The notes below the pieces were generated by a model. That model was not told the origin of the DNA, did not search any database, and saw only the letters and a program-made list of their open reading frames with translations. Below are positions 41,595 to 53,708 of a stretch of 64,000 nucleotides of DNA, piece by piece; positions within the stretch are counted from its first letter, which is position 1; the number at the start of each line of letters is the position of its first letter. The stretch is from Hanleya hanleyi (lineage: Eukaryota; Mollusca; Polyplacophora; Lepidopleurida; Hanleyidae): the NCBI GenBank assembly GCA_036873755.1, contig JAVTVY010056966.1, positions 124,001 to 188,000 on the forward strand. Direction: 5' to 3'. A program made the translations under genes and the position numbers.

Positions 41595-41735
41595 ACAATG
41601 TAATATTATTATTATTTATTGTAGAATTCCTTTTTATTTAATGGTTTGGGGCTTTTTCTTTTTTTTTTGTCCATGTGGCTTTTGTTCACAAGTCCGTTGT
41701 CAGTGTCTGTGAGGCTTTTGTCCTGGATTTCTAAA
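41595..41735 (+). repeat. Inverted partner of 34245-34375
   Basis: See 34245-34375. Both contain the GAATTCCTTTTT, AATGGTTT(T)GGGGCTTT and GGCTTTTGT blocks. Confidence 0.5.
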
Positions 41736-44700
41736 ATTAATTACTAAATACACATACAGTTCGTACAAGGTCCAACAACATACAAATTCTGATGTTCCCA
41801 GCTACACCGTCACACATCACATGAAAACATGTCAGAAAGGGACTGACAGTAGTCTGCTAGCCTAAAGTCCCTCAGCCCAGAATATGATAGTCTAAAATAT
41901 CTACCCTTTTACCAAGGCCAGAAGCATAAACATCGTATATGAATATATAAGAATATTTCTTTAGTTAGTTATACTATATTTAAGTTGCAAAATCTTATCA
42001 AATTCTGATGATGGAAACCATTCTTAATTTATTTCAAACTAGAAAGTTTTCAAGAATGCATTAACTTAATAATTAGATTCAACATTTTTAATCATTCCTT
42101 CCGCATACAACAACATGTGCACGTATCTGTGTCTATTATTATTTCTGACAAATCAGAAACTGCCGACTTCTTTCTGTTTCACGTTACTGCACCTATTACA
42201 GACATCCATAAATTACATATATCTCAATATTAGCCCACCAATCCCTCTCTGAAGGTTAAACTCAAACCTAGAGAGTTCAACATTTTATTCAGAGTACACA
42301 TAATTTATGGATCCTTCATTTGTGAGACAACAGACACCATCAAAAAAGTGTAGTCACAAGGCAGAATACCACACAATTAGTATTTATTCTACGGAAATGT
42401 TGCCATAGTGACATTCCAAGCATGGCAAAGAGGGCAGTCAAAAAGGGCAAAGGGATCAATAGAGTTGGAGGGGTGAAATTCTGGGGCAGAGAGTGTTTGG
42501 GGGTGGGGGGTTGTAGAAAGCAAGGCTATGTAAAATGGTGCACAGGTGTACCTTTATGCCAAGCCTGATCACAATCTAAGGCCTTGAAATTAAGCCTTGC
42601 ATCCCAATTTAAACACAGGACATGCAGGTAACATTTCCCAATATGCAAAATAAGATGTTTAATAGTGTGAGGAAAATGTTTTGGTTGTTTTTAGATACCG
42701 ATTCTTATTCTTGTCCACATTTCATCTCAGTGCAGACATGTTCTGATAAGGATTACTTGTACAATACTGGTCCACAACATAAACGATTCCTTCTGTGCAC
42801 CATCTGATAGCAGGATGATCAAAAACACCAAATCCTTTTGTTATCATTGGACTTGAACCAGATGGATATGAATCAGATAAAAAAATCTTCAAGAACTTGA
42901 CGATTGATAATAGGTGAATGTGTTAGTCAGAATTTAAGTAGCTTTACTGTAGAAATGCTAAGAACTCATAGAGAGAAAAGTGAAAAGTCAGAAGGAAACA
43001 TCATACATGCAAATAATTCTGGCTTGATTCACATATACAGAGCTACATGTATACCTCACCTAAAGTTCTGAATGTTAAAGTATCTTACAAACTTTGTAAA
43101 CATAAACATGCCAAAAGGCATGAACTATTAATTGGTACATATTGTTGTTTGAATACAGAGGGAACTATTTTTGGATGTCTTCCCTTTCTTCAATACTCTT
43201 AATTTATTACTCAAACAAATAAACCAATGACCCCACAGCTCACATGTATCACATGACTCCAGACATGCACTGTGTATTCCAGGTAAACAGTGCAGGGCAT
43301 TCGCAAAAGCCACCCTTCCCCCACTCCCAAAAAGCTGAGGGCATTAACAGTTCACACCAACTTATATTTGTATACATGCACACAAAGTTAAGCTTGTCAG
43401 TGATTGACAATCCTGCAGGAATTGGCTAGAATCTGGTTGTTAGGAGAGGGAATTTGCAATGAAGTTGGGAGGAGGGGTTGGGGGGAATGGGTTTTGATTA
43501 TGTCCTGAACTGACCATCAGGCTAGACATGCATACCCAATCTATCAAACACATACATCCATAAACCAATGTGGTGAATCCATGCTCGTGCGGTCTCTGTA
43601 TGGCCCAATAAATATGGTTTGTCACAACAGATGTGCATACCCTCCCAAATGCTGTAAACATGGCCTCTACCAGGAACCAGAGTGTGGAAGTGAAGTAGGA
43701 TCTCTCTGCACAGACAGATCACACTTTTATTTTACGGCAGCAAAGATTGGGATTCTATCCAGAAATGTGACAAAAAGGGTAGCTGACTGAAGCAAAACCA
43801 TCCAGGTCTGGACCTGGTAGAGTATGTGCATGCAGGTATTCAGGCCTATAGATAAACAAATCCTTACATTTATTACTACTGATCTACCAAATTGTTATGT
43901 ATTGAAATTGAAGAATCAAAACAAAGAACAAAGTAAAGCATTTGAACCAATGAAGATTGTAATGAAAAAAATTATAAATTCCAAAATGGAAAAGAGAACT
44001 TTAGCATATTGAATGAATAATAATCTACAGACAGGTCACCCCGTAGGAAAAGAGTTAGAGGTTATAACTTATACCTTCAACCATGACAATAACTAGCTGG
44101 GTGTCAGTATAATACCACTCAATGATAAGCGGGAGAATTAAGCGTCTTTCTACTTTAGAACCTTGGTAGAGGACGGTCAGTCTGCTTATTAATCTTGTCA
44201 TGCGGCATACAGACAACCTGTGTTAAGAAATGTACCCTCAGGAGTTCAGAAAGGGAGGTACATGTATGAAACCATAAATGATAAACTTTATAAGAATTGT
44301 CCATTTGGTAAATGTCTTGGAAGAATAGAGTCCTTTCTATTGCACCATTTTGAAAATAGTTCTTGATTTTCTTTATCTGTACATTATTATAATGTAGTAA
44401 CATACAGAAATGTTTATATGTACATGTTCAAAACCAGAACCAAGAGATGACAAGATGTGTGTATATATATATATACATGACAATGTAGAAAAGTTACCTA
44501 TTAAAAGCAAGATGAGCTGCTATAACAACATGCATGCATAATGTAAGGCGTGGACCCAAATGGGCATGTGGTAAGTATGTGCCGGGACTCATATTTGTCG
44601 TACTTTGCACACAGATATGCAAATCGGAGGGAAAGGGTGAGGAAACCATACTCAGCCTTTAGTTTGTAGAGATGTGAATAATTGTCTTTTCAAATCCAAA

Positions 44701-47552
44701 TGCTATATACTCTATTCTTCAATTCCTAAATCAGGCATGAGAATGTTTCAATGAAGAAGCAAGAAAATTCACTATAAATACTGGAAAAGACTGCCGCAAT
44801 CTATAAGTACAGAAAAAATCAAATTTTATGGTTTCAAATCTTCTTTTTTGTTTATCACAAAAATAGCAAACATTCTCATCCTTCAGTTTTTGATTTCGTG
44901 AAAATTTTGCATGCCTAGTTAACAGGGAGGTAGGCCATGGAATTATTATCAATTCAAGTTGCCAACCCAAAATAATAAATCTTTGATTAACTTGCAATAT
45001 TTGACTGGACAAGCCATCACATTTCTACAGACCAAATGAATGGTTACAGATATTAAGTTCCAAGATATGTGTTAATACTAAAATCAACTCAATCTAAAGC
45101 TAATAACATACACTTCAACACAACTGAGTATAGGATCTTAAATTCAAAGGAAACAATTCCACTTTTAACATATAACAAAATGGTTTGAATTCTCAAACAA
45201 AATGTATGTTGAATTCTTTTCTCTTTTGGGACATGTATGTATAAACAACAACGTACAGCACAGTTTTACACACAGTGCATAGAAATGCATAAAAGTTACT
45301 AAGTATCCAACCTACTTGAAGTCAATAATTAAAAATATTTAAATGTTCTCCATGTTGTCCTTACGTATTCACTTGTCACTGGGTCAAACAGAACAAAGTT
45401 ACTCACTTTCAAGAATCCAGTTGACTTTCCTACATTTAAACCCATAATAATGGATTACAAATAGTTCACAAATGTTGAGGATTGTTTTAGCAAGTGGCCA
45501 GAATCACTTTTAGTTGCAAATCATATGGTAGTGATGATATTGTAAATGATTGAAAAGAAAAATGTCTGGGGACAATGGGAAAATTTTGACTGGAAAACAG
45601 ATTTTAACTCGAAAATCTCAGACAGATCACTAAATTCTAATGGGTCACTTGGCATTAATCTTTTTTACTTGGTGTGCTTTGGGAAGCAAAAAAAAAAAAA
45701 AATAATAATAAGGAGAAATAAATTTTCTGGGAGACAAGAATTGTGTTTTCAGTTTGATGAACATATACTAAAACCTGCTTGATTTTTGATAGGCGAAGAA
45801 AAGTAATCTAATCCTCCTCCCTACATGTATATTGCCATTAAAACATGAACGCAAACACTGGTCATCAGCAATTTTGTCTGCAAGTGATCTGAAAATTATC
45901 CTTAAATAATCAAACTAATGCAATGGACATATGATTTTTGAAGATTTGTACCTTTCTGCTAGCTAATGTCAGGCAACATCTATGGCTCTTATGAACCAAA
46001 TGGTAAACTTTGAAATGCGAAGAAAATGCTTGAATATTTTGAAGGAACAGCAAGAATTACTAACAGCCTTGATTTATAATGAAGTTCAATACTTCCACTG
46101 ATTATTTCTGTTACCAGGATCATGTAAGTTTCCATTCAGGGTATCATTCCCAAATCACTCTTAGAAATGACTGATAATTTGATCATGATGCTGTTTTTAA
46201 AACTATATATATTTAGAAAGCCAAAACCTTGATAAAATGGACAAAACTGTTTGTGTTTTTCCAAAAGAAATGAAACAAAATTAAATTTGAAATGGAAAAA
46301 AAACAAACAAAATCATGGTGTATCATGGTAGAAGATTTGCAACAGAAAATATGATCTAATCTTCTGTATTTTTGGCGGTAAATGAGTGCTGAATATTATC
46401 CAAAAGATGAAAACTGCAAAAGGCAATTGCTGAACTTTATTTCCATTCTCTTGTTATAAAATGTAAAGTAGTAGAGGGGTTTAATTTTTGGGAAAAACTC
46501 AGCACTATTACCGAAGTTGGGAGGTCTCATACTTTCTACAGAACTTACTAGTACATTTGGATTCTTCAGTTCGGTCCAGTTAACAAGATGATAATGACAA
46601 ATGCTTGAGATGATGCCAGATAACAGGTTTTGGTGCTCATGACATCACATAAGCTGTCATCAAATGCTTTTACCCCTGTATGTTACACTCTTACGCATAC
46701 GTAATTTAGAGCATTTCAAAGACAGTGTGTACAAATTACATTTTTTAAATGTCAGGGAAGTGATCATCAGCAAGCGAATTTTGTCAAGACAAATATTTGT
46801 AAACATAGATGAAGCAATTTAACGGAAGATTCCGAAAAAGATGGTCTTTGATAAGTGCTCCACACTGCGACAATGAGACACTTTTCAATGACACTACAGG
46901 CCTGTGTGGTTATGGTGAACAGTCGAACGCGTTCGCCTGTCGGTCACCCAAATGAATTTTTAGGATACCTAAAACAGGTTACCTAAAGACACCTGGCATG
47001 AAAATGTAGTAATGAAGGTTAAAATCTATAATATGTTTAAGAAAAATGATCAGGTCTCAAGTTCAAGTGAATTCCGATCTCCTGATGAAAGAGATAACAT
47101 ATACTGTGTCGCAATCTTAGGTAATATACAAATTTATGATGTGACAATGGGGTTCGCCACCTCGAACCGACACCAGGTGGCTACGTGTAGCAAGAGGTAA
47201 AAGGCACATGCCCAGGTCATTTTTCTGGATGTCACAAGGCAACACCATAATTTAACGACGTAAAAATTGTTCGTTTTATGAAATCTGTAATGAAACAAGG
47301 TCATGGCTAGTTTCCAATTTCGCTCAAAAATTACATGTATGTCCATGTACACTAACATTTGATTACCTTTCTTCGCCTCAAATTTGCAAATTTCTTATTG
47401 CATGCAACTTCTCTACCATCAAAAATAGAACTATAAAAATAGCCAAAATGTAAATTGTACATGTTTAGAAAAACAATTCTTCTCTTTCCCTGCAGTTTTC
47501 ATGATATTTTCTCTCAGCATAGTAACCCAGAAGAAAAGCTGCAGATACATAC

Positions 47553-47629
47553 TCAGTCTTTACTTCCATGCTGATAACAGACGTCTCCATCCCTGTACAT
47601 TTCTCCTCCTCTGTTTTCATAGGTACAGC
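47553..47629 (-). CDS. GPATCH8: GPATCH8-like gene, internal exon (77 bp)
   Basis: Flanked by a CTTTCTACTTTTAG acceptor and a GTATGT donor on the minus strand. The reading AVPMKTEEEKCTGMETS continues in phase. The exon ends with two bases of a Glu codon that is completed exactly by the first base of the exon at 30303. Upstream, phase 0 matches the end of the 126-bp exon. The product is acidic and low in complexity, as expected for the linker before the conserved GVSFSF block. Confidence 0.75.
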
Positions 47630-48203
47630 CTAAAAGTAGAAAGAAGATGTGAATGATACCATCCAAACAGGCCTGTATAGCTGGGGTATCTTGATGATTA
47701 GTTCATTGTCACGTCAAAAGGGCACATCAGGGGTTTCGCAGTATGGGTCAAAGGGGCATATAGCGATGTTCTCTTCTGTCTGAAAATGGCATTTGTATGG
47801 ATATTTTTTTATTTTATCCAAAGGGGGTTCCCACCTTGGTAATAGGCCAGCCTTATTTAAAGCTGTAGCTAAGACAGCAAATTGCAGGGGAATGTGGAGA
47901 GGGACAGGAAGAAAGTTTGTGGAATAGATGAATGTTACATGTACATGTAGGATACTTCATGTGTAGTTGCCTTCATCGAGTATGTTAGTTTTTTAGGATG
48001 TATTCTATATTTGGTTCCTATGGGTTGAGGCTGCATCCTATATAACAGTGAGTTGATGCCAGAATAGGAACTGAGTTTTACACTGTCCATGAGGAGGAAT
48101 AATCCAGCCTGCCACACCAACTAAGGTTTCAAGAGTTGAAATGATACTTGCTCTCTTGGACATGCCATGTCTGACTAGAGCTGATATTTTCATATATACT
48201 CAC
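47630..48203 (-). other. 574-bp intron of the GPATCH8-like gene
   Basis: Bounded by GTGAGT (48203-48198) and AG (47631-47630). Nothing else is recognised. Confidence 0.7.
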
Positions 48204-48329
48204 CTTGGATGCATTGAGTTTGGTGGTAGGAGTCCCCTCTTGAGCTTGGTCAGAAGGTGATGGAGTAGATTTTGGCCCCTTAGATGCTTTGCTTGCTCCT
48301 ACATTAGTATTGTTGAGTCCTTTTCCTGA
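48204..48329 (-). CDS. GPATCH8: GPATCH8-like gene, internal exon (126 bp)
   Basis: The acceptor CTTTCTCTTCTTCAG and donor GTGAGT are both good. The exon is 42 codons long with phase 0 at both ends, encoding a Ser/Thr/Lys-rich linker (SGKGLNNTNVGASKASKG...). Both neighbouring exons join it without a frame change. No domain is recognised. Confidence 0.72.
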
Positions 48330-50142
48330 CTGAAGAAGAGAAAGATTAAGTCATTAATCAACTATTTTTTCCGAAAACTTCTCCCAGTAATGTATTAAAA
48401 TAATTATCTACAGACCATATCTGTATTCAACAATATCTATGAAACAAATGGGCAGAATTTATAACAGATGTTAATGAGACCTGTCAGGATAACTCACTTT
48501 TATATGTGGGGCCTTGCAAATCCAATGAATAAAATTTAACCATAAAGTAGATTTGAACTTATAATTAGTTGGGGTTTTTTGGGGGGGGGATTTTACATGC
48601 TATGTGGATTTTTTTTTCTTCAGTATACACTGTAACAAAGTAATTTTCACCATGTACACACTAATGATTTCGTTTGAACGCTCCATTCAATGCCTATGTG
48701 GTGTTCTCTGTAATAATTAGCTTATGAGAAGTTTTTATTTTATAAAAGTATATTTATTTGATGGTCAAAAGTTCTAGTTTACTGTTTGAATTATTGGAGG
48801 GATTACAATAAATCCTTTAATAATTCAATCAATGAATTCAAATCCAATCATCCCCATTTTTGTGGACATCAATGTAACAAAAAAATATTGGATTTTCTGG
48901 ACCATTTTGTCAATGCCCTGTTAATTTGATCACCCCAGGATTTCATGGTGTGAAATTTCACTTCTTATAACTGAATTAACTCTGTGCCCCATGATGATGC
49001 CATGTTAAGCACCATAGAGCTTTGCTCAGGTGTCAACCCACAATGAAGCGATATGACATATGACACACTCAGTACATTTTGAGTGAAATCTAATTAAATA
49101 TCTATTGCTACGGAAAGCTGTAGAATGTGATTACCATTTAACTAGTTGTGTTAGCAAGAGAATGAAAGTATTATACACAGGGACAATGAGAAAAATTTGC
49201 TGTACATGTAAATGACATATTTTAACATTACATGTACCTTGTCAGATCACTCTGGTGAAAATTCAAAATCCATCTAGAGAGTTTCAACTACATGTAAATG
49301 TTATGTTCATAGAGTGGAACAAATATGAAAGGTTCGCGTATCATCCTCCAAGGCTAAAAATCCTAAAATCCAAATTATAATCATTGTTGGCACATATATA
49401 TATTTAGGGAACCAACCAACTGCTCGCATACATGTAACAATTTTTTATTTTTTTTACTCCAAAAGTGATGTGTCAATAGATTTGCGGTATATCAGTCATG
49501 CTGACAATCTGGCCAATTAGATCAGCCTTTTTGACTGTTTTGGGAGAGCAACTTCCATATATAAACAATATATGTGATATATGCAGTCACATCTTCAGTT
49601 TCGCTTGCCATATGTTGACATCAATTGGTCCCAGTCAAATGTACAGATCTTGACCTTGCTAATGGCATCTCATTCAAGTAAGATGGTAGCATGAAAGTAG
49701 AAAATAAACAATCTCGTTCAAAAAATCTCTGTTATTCGCTTTAATTCCACATTTCTGAGTGAAATAAGCTTTTATAATTACCTTGCAAGAAAACTGGGTT
49801 TTCTATATAATTTCTTGATGAAATCAGAAAGAAATAACACTGAACAGACCATTGGACATACGCTGTTGTCGAATTTGCGAGTTAAAGAAATAAACAAAAG
49901 GGATATTTTTGTGTGAAAATTTCTCGATAAAATTGTAACGGCTCTATGGGGCAATGATAGCAACCCTCCAAGCAAAGATTTAAGATACACTGTCCCAGAT
50001 CTTAATTAGCGACATGTTCCATAGAGAAGCGGTTATTAAGTCTTAATCTGATTGCCCTCCAAGGGGCATAGAGTTAATAGAGGATTTACCATATTGTAAC
50101 AACAGTTACACTCCATTTTATGTAAGTCTATGAATGTATTAC
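48330..50142 (-). other. 1.8-kb intron of the GPATCH8-like gene
   Basis: Bounded by GTAATA (50142-50137) and CAG (48330-48332). A copy of the 'ccccatgatgatgccatg' dispersed repeat lies near 48988. No other feature is seen. Confidence 0.65.
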
Positions 50143-50222
50143 CTGTTTCTGGCATTGAGGGGTGGACTGACCACTTCCCACTTTGACCCCTCCACTGGAC
50201 ATCCCTGTTTTCCCAGCAGCAC
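50143..50222 (-). CDS. GPATCH8: GPATCH8-like gene, internal exon (80 bp)
   Basis: The acceptor is TTTTTGCAG and the donor is GTAATA, weaker than the others. The first two bases complete a codon from an upstream exon, and the rest encodes a Gly/Ser-rich linker (AAGKTGMSSGGVKVGSG) in frame with the next exon. The preceding exon must end with one base of a split codon; it was not found in 50223-64000. Confidence 0.68.
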
Positions 50223-50744
50223 CTGCAAAAATGGAAATGAAACTACAGAAATGTACCATCTAACTTTACAAGAATATACACTATACTGCAACAGTGGGCT
50301 TTTTAGCATCATTCTTCATCATCTAGAATGTAGTCACCTTAGTCGGCATTCTACCAAACATAACATAAACAAATCATACAATAGAGAAGTTTTTTTTTTG
50401 GCTAAATGCGCAGGTGTCCTACAGAAAAAAATATATAATGAAGTTACATGAAGAAGCTGATCCACATCTCAGTGTACAGATGATAATGTTATACATGTAC
50501 TTCGTTTAGTAAATCCTGAAATATATATTAACGCTGAACAAATACAGAAAACCAGAACATCCATGAATTTATAATGATGTAACACATTTTGATCACTGAA
50601 TCTGCTTCCACATGTACAATTAATGAGTTCATGATGAAATGTGTTTTGTCTTGACTCTAAAAGCACTGTTCCAGCACCTCCAGAGAAAAAGGAAGGGAGG
50701 GAAGATGTAATTATGTTCTTCTGTGGTCTGTTAACACGGTTAAC

Positions 50745-51095
50745 ATTTTGTCCCATGGTGATGCCATATGATGCCTTAGTGTCTGAACCATAAAGTGGAT
50801 GCTGGGTTGCCCCATAGACCCTTTACAATGTTCACCTGTAAACTGTCACATATAAACAATTCTGTGGAGCCACAAGTATAACTAAACATTTTTTCCTTCA
50901 CACGAAAGAGTATAAGTGATTTCTCTTATTTAATATTGCTGGAAATAAGAGTTAACGAGTTAAACCAATGAATTTATTAATTTGTTTGAGGGATCAAATG
51001 GTGTCATCATGTATTGGAATGAGACGACAAATGGCATCATTATGGGTCAATTGTAGAAACCTTCTATGAGGCAAGAAGTTAATTAGAAAATACTG
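50745..51095. repeat. Dispersed repeat, copy also at 61110-61400
   Basis: Shared ordered blocks include 'ccatggtgatgcc...gatgcct', 'ctgaaccata', 'tgtaaactgtc', 'agccaca.g.ataa' and 'atcaaatggtgtcatcatg.attggaatg.g'. The copies are diverged but collinear in the same orientation. Confidence 0.55.
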
Positions 51096-51096
51096 A

Positions 51097-51355
51097 GGCC
51101 ATTGTCACTTGATTAGTTGTTTAGCATGACCTTGATTTTTTAAATACATGTACACATGCTAGATGCTATAATTATTTATTATTAATTATTAAATTGCATA
51201 AAATGAGTAAGTTTTACTCATGAAAATGTAAATCCGGGATTTTGAGGGCAAATAATTAAAATATATGAGGGATTCCCTCACCTATTTTAATTATTTGCCC
51301 TCAAAATCTAGATGAGGGCTGGTCATGCTAAACAACTAATCAAGTGACAATGGCC
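51097..51355. mobile_element. Nested perfect palindrome, fold-back MITE
   Basis: The outer arms 51097-51131 and 51321-51355 are perfect 35-bp inverted repeats. The inner arms 51238-51262 and 51284-51308 are perfect 25-bp inverted repeats around a TGAGGGATTCCCTCA core. The element would fold into a two-storey hairpin. No TSD was recognised. Confidence 0.7.
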
Positions 51356-53301
51356 CGAGTGCAGGGCAATTGTGGAGTGTCTCGGATTGTCTCCCCATGA
51401 TCAAATATCATTATTTTTTCTGGAACAGCCCTAAACATTCATTGTATGTACTGAACCAGCTGTCCAAATATATTATTACCACGGATAAATGTGCTTGCAT
51501 ATTGATACCAAAGAGGAAATAGAATATTGTTTAGTTCTTGTACTACATACATGTAGTAGTGTGTGCAGTGTGCAGCAAAATCTACAAACGAGGAAGGTTC
51601 ATCAGTTCTGTTGGGTGGAACTGCTCAGCATCAATGTGGCCATACATGAATGCACATTGCCAAGATAAATTCTATGGAAAATGTTAAACAATAAGCATGC
51701 AGAATGCTCATCTTAGAAAGGTATATGGGTATATCGATAGGTAAAACAAGCACCAACATCATTACATGACACATCAAGAGAAGTATTGTAAAGAAATATG
51801 CACGTCACAAGATTGGAATCTTTTAGTCATAGCAGGTGCGAATGAAGGTAATTGTCCATGTGATATATCAAATAGGCCTAAGGCAAGGAATTGACAATAA
51901 TGCAAAATTGTAAGATAGGTCTAGTAATAGCTTTCCAATACTGTATACTGAAAACTGATCAAATCTAAAGATCCTTGAATACTGTATTCAATTACTGCCA
52001 ATGTACACAATGCCTTGTGTGCCTTATTTATCACATGGATGAGGACATTGCTTCACGCCTCTTATACTACAGCTAGAGATTCCAATTTCATGACATCACT
52101 ATTATGTTAGAGGAAAACCATGACAATGTCAGTGTGTGAGAGGTGCTCGGGACTAGACAAAAGGGAGGAAACTCTGCCAGTCAGCATTCCAGAATATGCC
52201 ATGTATAGCCACAGATATCCCAGCAACAAGCTACAGTATAAGAACTACACGAGGCACCAGTGTATATTGTTAAATATGATATCCACATTTAGACAAAGTC
52301 ATAAACAGGCTTGTTACCCTGGGGAAGATCTCCATGGCCGATAACTTAAAGATCTGCTGATAGGAAAAATTTGAGCATAGTGAAAACAGATTTAGATACA
52401 TAAACATGAATAGGATTGTGACGTAAAATGGTTTGAGTGTTTTACTTTACTTGTCGCAAAACTACAAATAGTATTTTCAGAAGGTATGTGTAATCGAAGG
52501 AACAATGAAAGATAAGCATAAAAATATACATGGATCTGCAAGTTGAATCAACAATATCAAAATAATTTGAGATGTGTCCACTGATACACATTTTTTAATA
52601 CAGATGTCAGTGACAAAACTAAGGTGATCTGCATGTATTTCAATTACTTCCTTACATCTTTTAATGCTTCCTAACATCTGAACTACTGAATGAGAATGAA
52701 ATGAAATGAATTTGAACTATTGAGTCAGAATGGAATAAAATAAATTTGAATTGCATATTTCGGAATTCTCTCGTTTCGTGGAAGTCCCTGCATGGGTTCA
52801 TATTCAGTGTTTGACAGGACAACAAAGAAAAGACAATGAATACAAGTAGCATGCAAGCTCATAATGATGTGATTTTCCCAACTATTTAAAACTTATATAC
52901 TGGAAGTTCAATACTGTGCCTAAAACTGAAACCTTTTTAATTAGAGGGAAATTTACTTTTGTACTGCTGTGAATTCGTATGACTCGAACATGCATGAACA
53001 GTAAGGTTCATAACTTTTATTCTGCAGAATTATGGTTATACAAAGCATACATGTACATACATGCACATGTAGATAATTACAACAAAATGAGATGCAGAAA
53101 ATAATACAGAACTGGGGAAACATTAAGGGAAGCTGGAATAAAGCACATTTTCCTCAAATCACTTGCAATTTGAATTTAAAAAAAAATGCCCCAAATTTTC
53201 ATGATCATCAGACTGATATATTTCATGTCAGAATGACAATAATGATATAAACATACGCTTGACCAATGCCGAACAGATCTGATGGAAGAGTACTCACATC
53301 A

Positions 53302-53708
53302 GGACATTACCATCTTCATTTTATCCAGCCAATTTCTACATTCCCACTTCGAACCTGCCTTGATTTATCTAACCCGCTTTAGTGTTCAAAATCCGATGTG
53401 TAAATTTCACCCACAAACGCGAGACTAACCAATCACAACGGACACAGTAGGATGTGAGTAGGATGACATCATCCCCTAGTATTAGTGGCGTCATTCCTCC
53501 TAATATGGTGTTTGTATTACCCCACTATTTAGGTCAGCCAATAAATAACGCTCTTATATGACCCATTTCGAATTTCAAATGTTTTCGAAGTCAGTGACGT
53601 CTCGTGTTTATTTATAAGTTCTTTGAACATTGAAGGGGGGCAGAAAAATCAAGGGAAGTTTGAAGTGGGAACGTAGAAATTCGCTAGATAAAATGAAGAT
53701 GGACATTA
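53302..53708. mobile_element. Fold-back element with about 70-bp inverted arms
   Basis: The left arm (53302-53370) and the RC of the right arm (53636-53708) share 'catcttcattttatc', 'aatttctac.ttcccacttc.aac' and 'ccttgattt' blocks with high identity. The interior of about 260 bp includes a TATTAGTGGCGTCATTCC segment. Non-autonomous. Confidence 0.6.

Larger units (their letters stand above)
30304..47552 (-). other. 17.2-kb intron of the GPATCH8-like gene
   Basis: It is bounded by GT (47552-47551) and AG (30305-30304) on the minus strand. It holds no supported gene. It contains several tandem arrays (35.4-41.4 kb), a piggyBac-type MITE, a tRNA-derived SINE fragment and inverted repeats listed separately. 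The stretches 30304-34240 and 41740-47552 otherwise look like ordinary AT-rich intron. Confidence 0.7.

Noticed and set aside
53282..53350. Possible further GPATCH8 exon (a GTGAGT donor-like site at about 53293)
   Set aside because: The preceding sequence is the arm of a fold-back element and its reading frame is closed.
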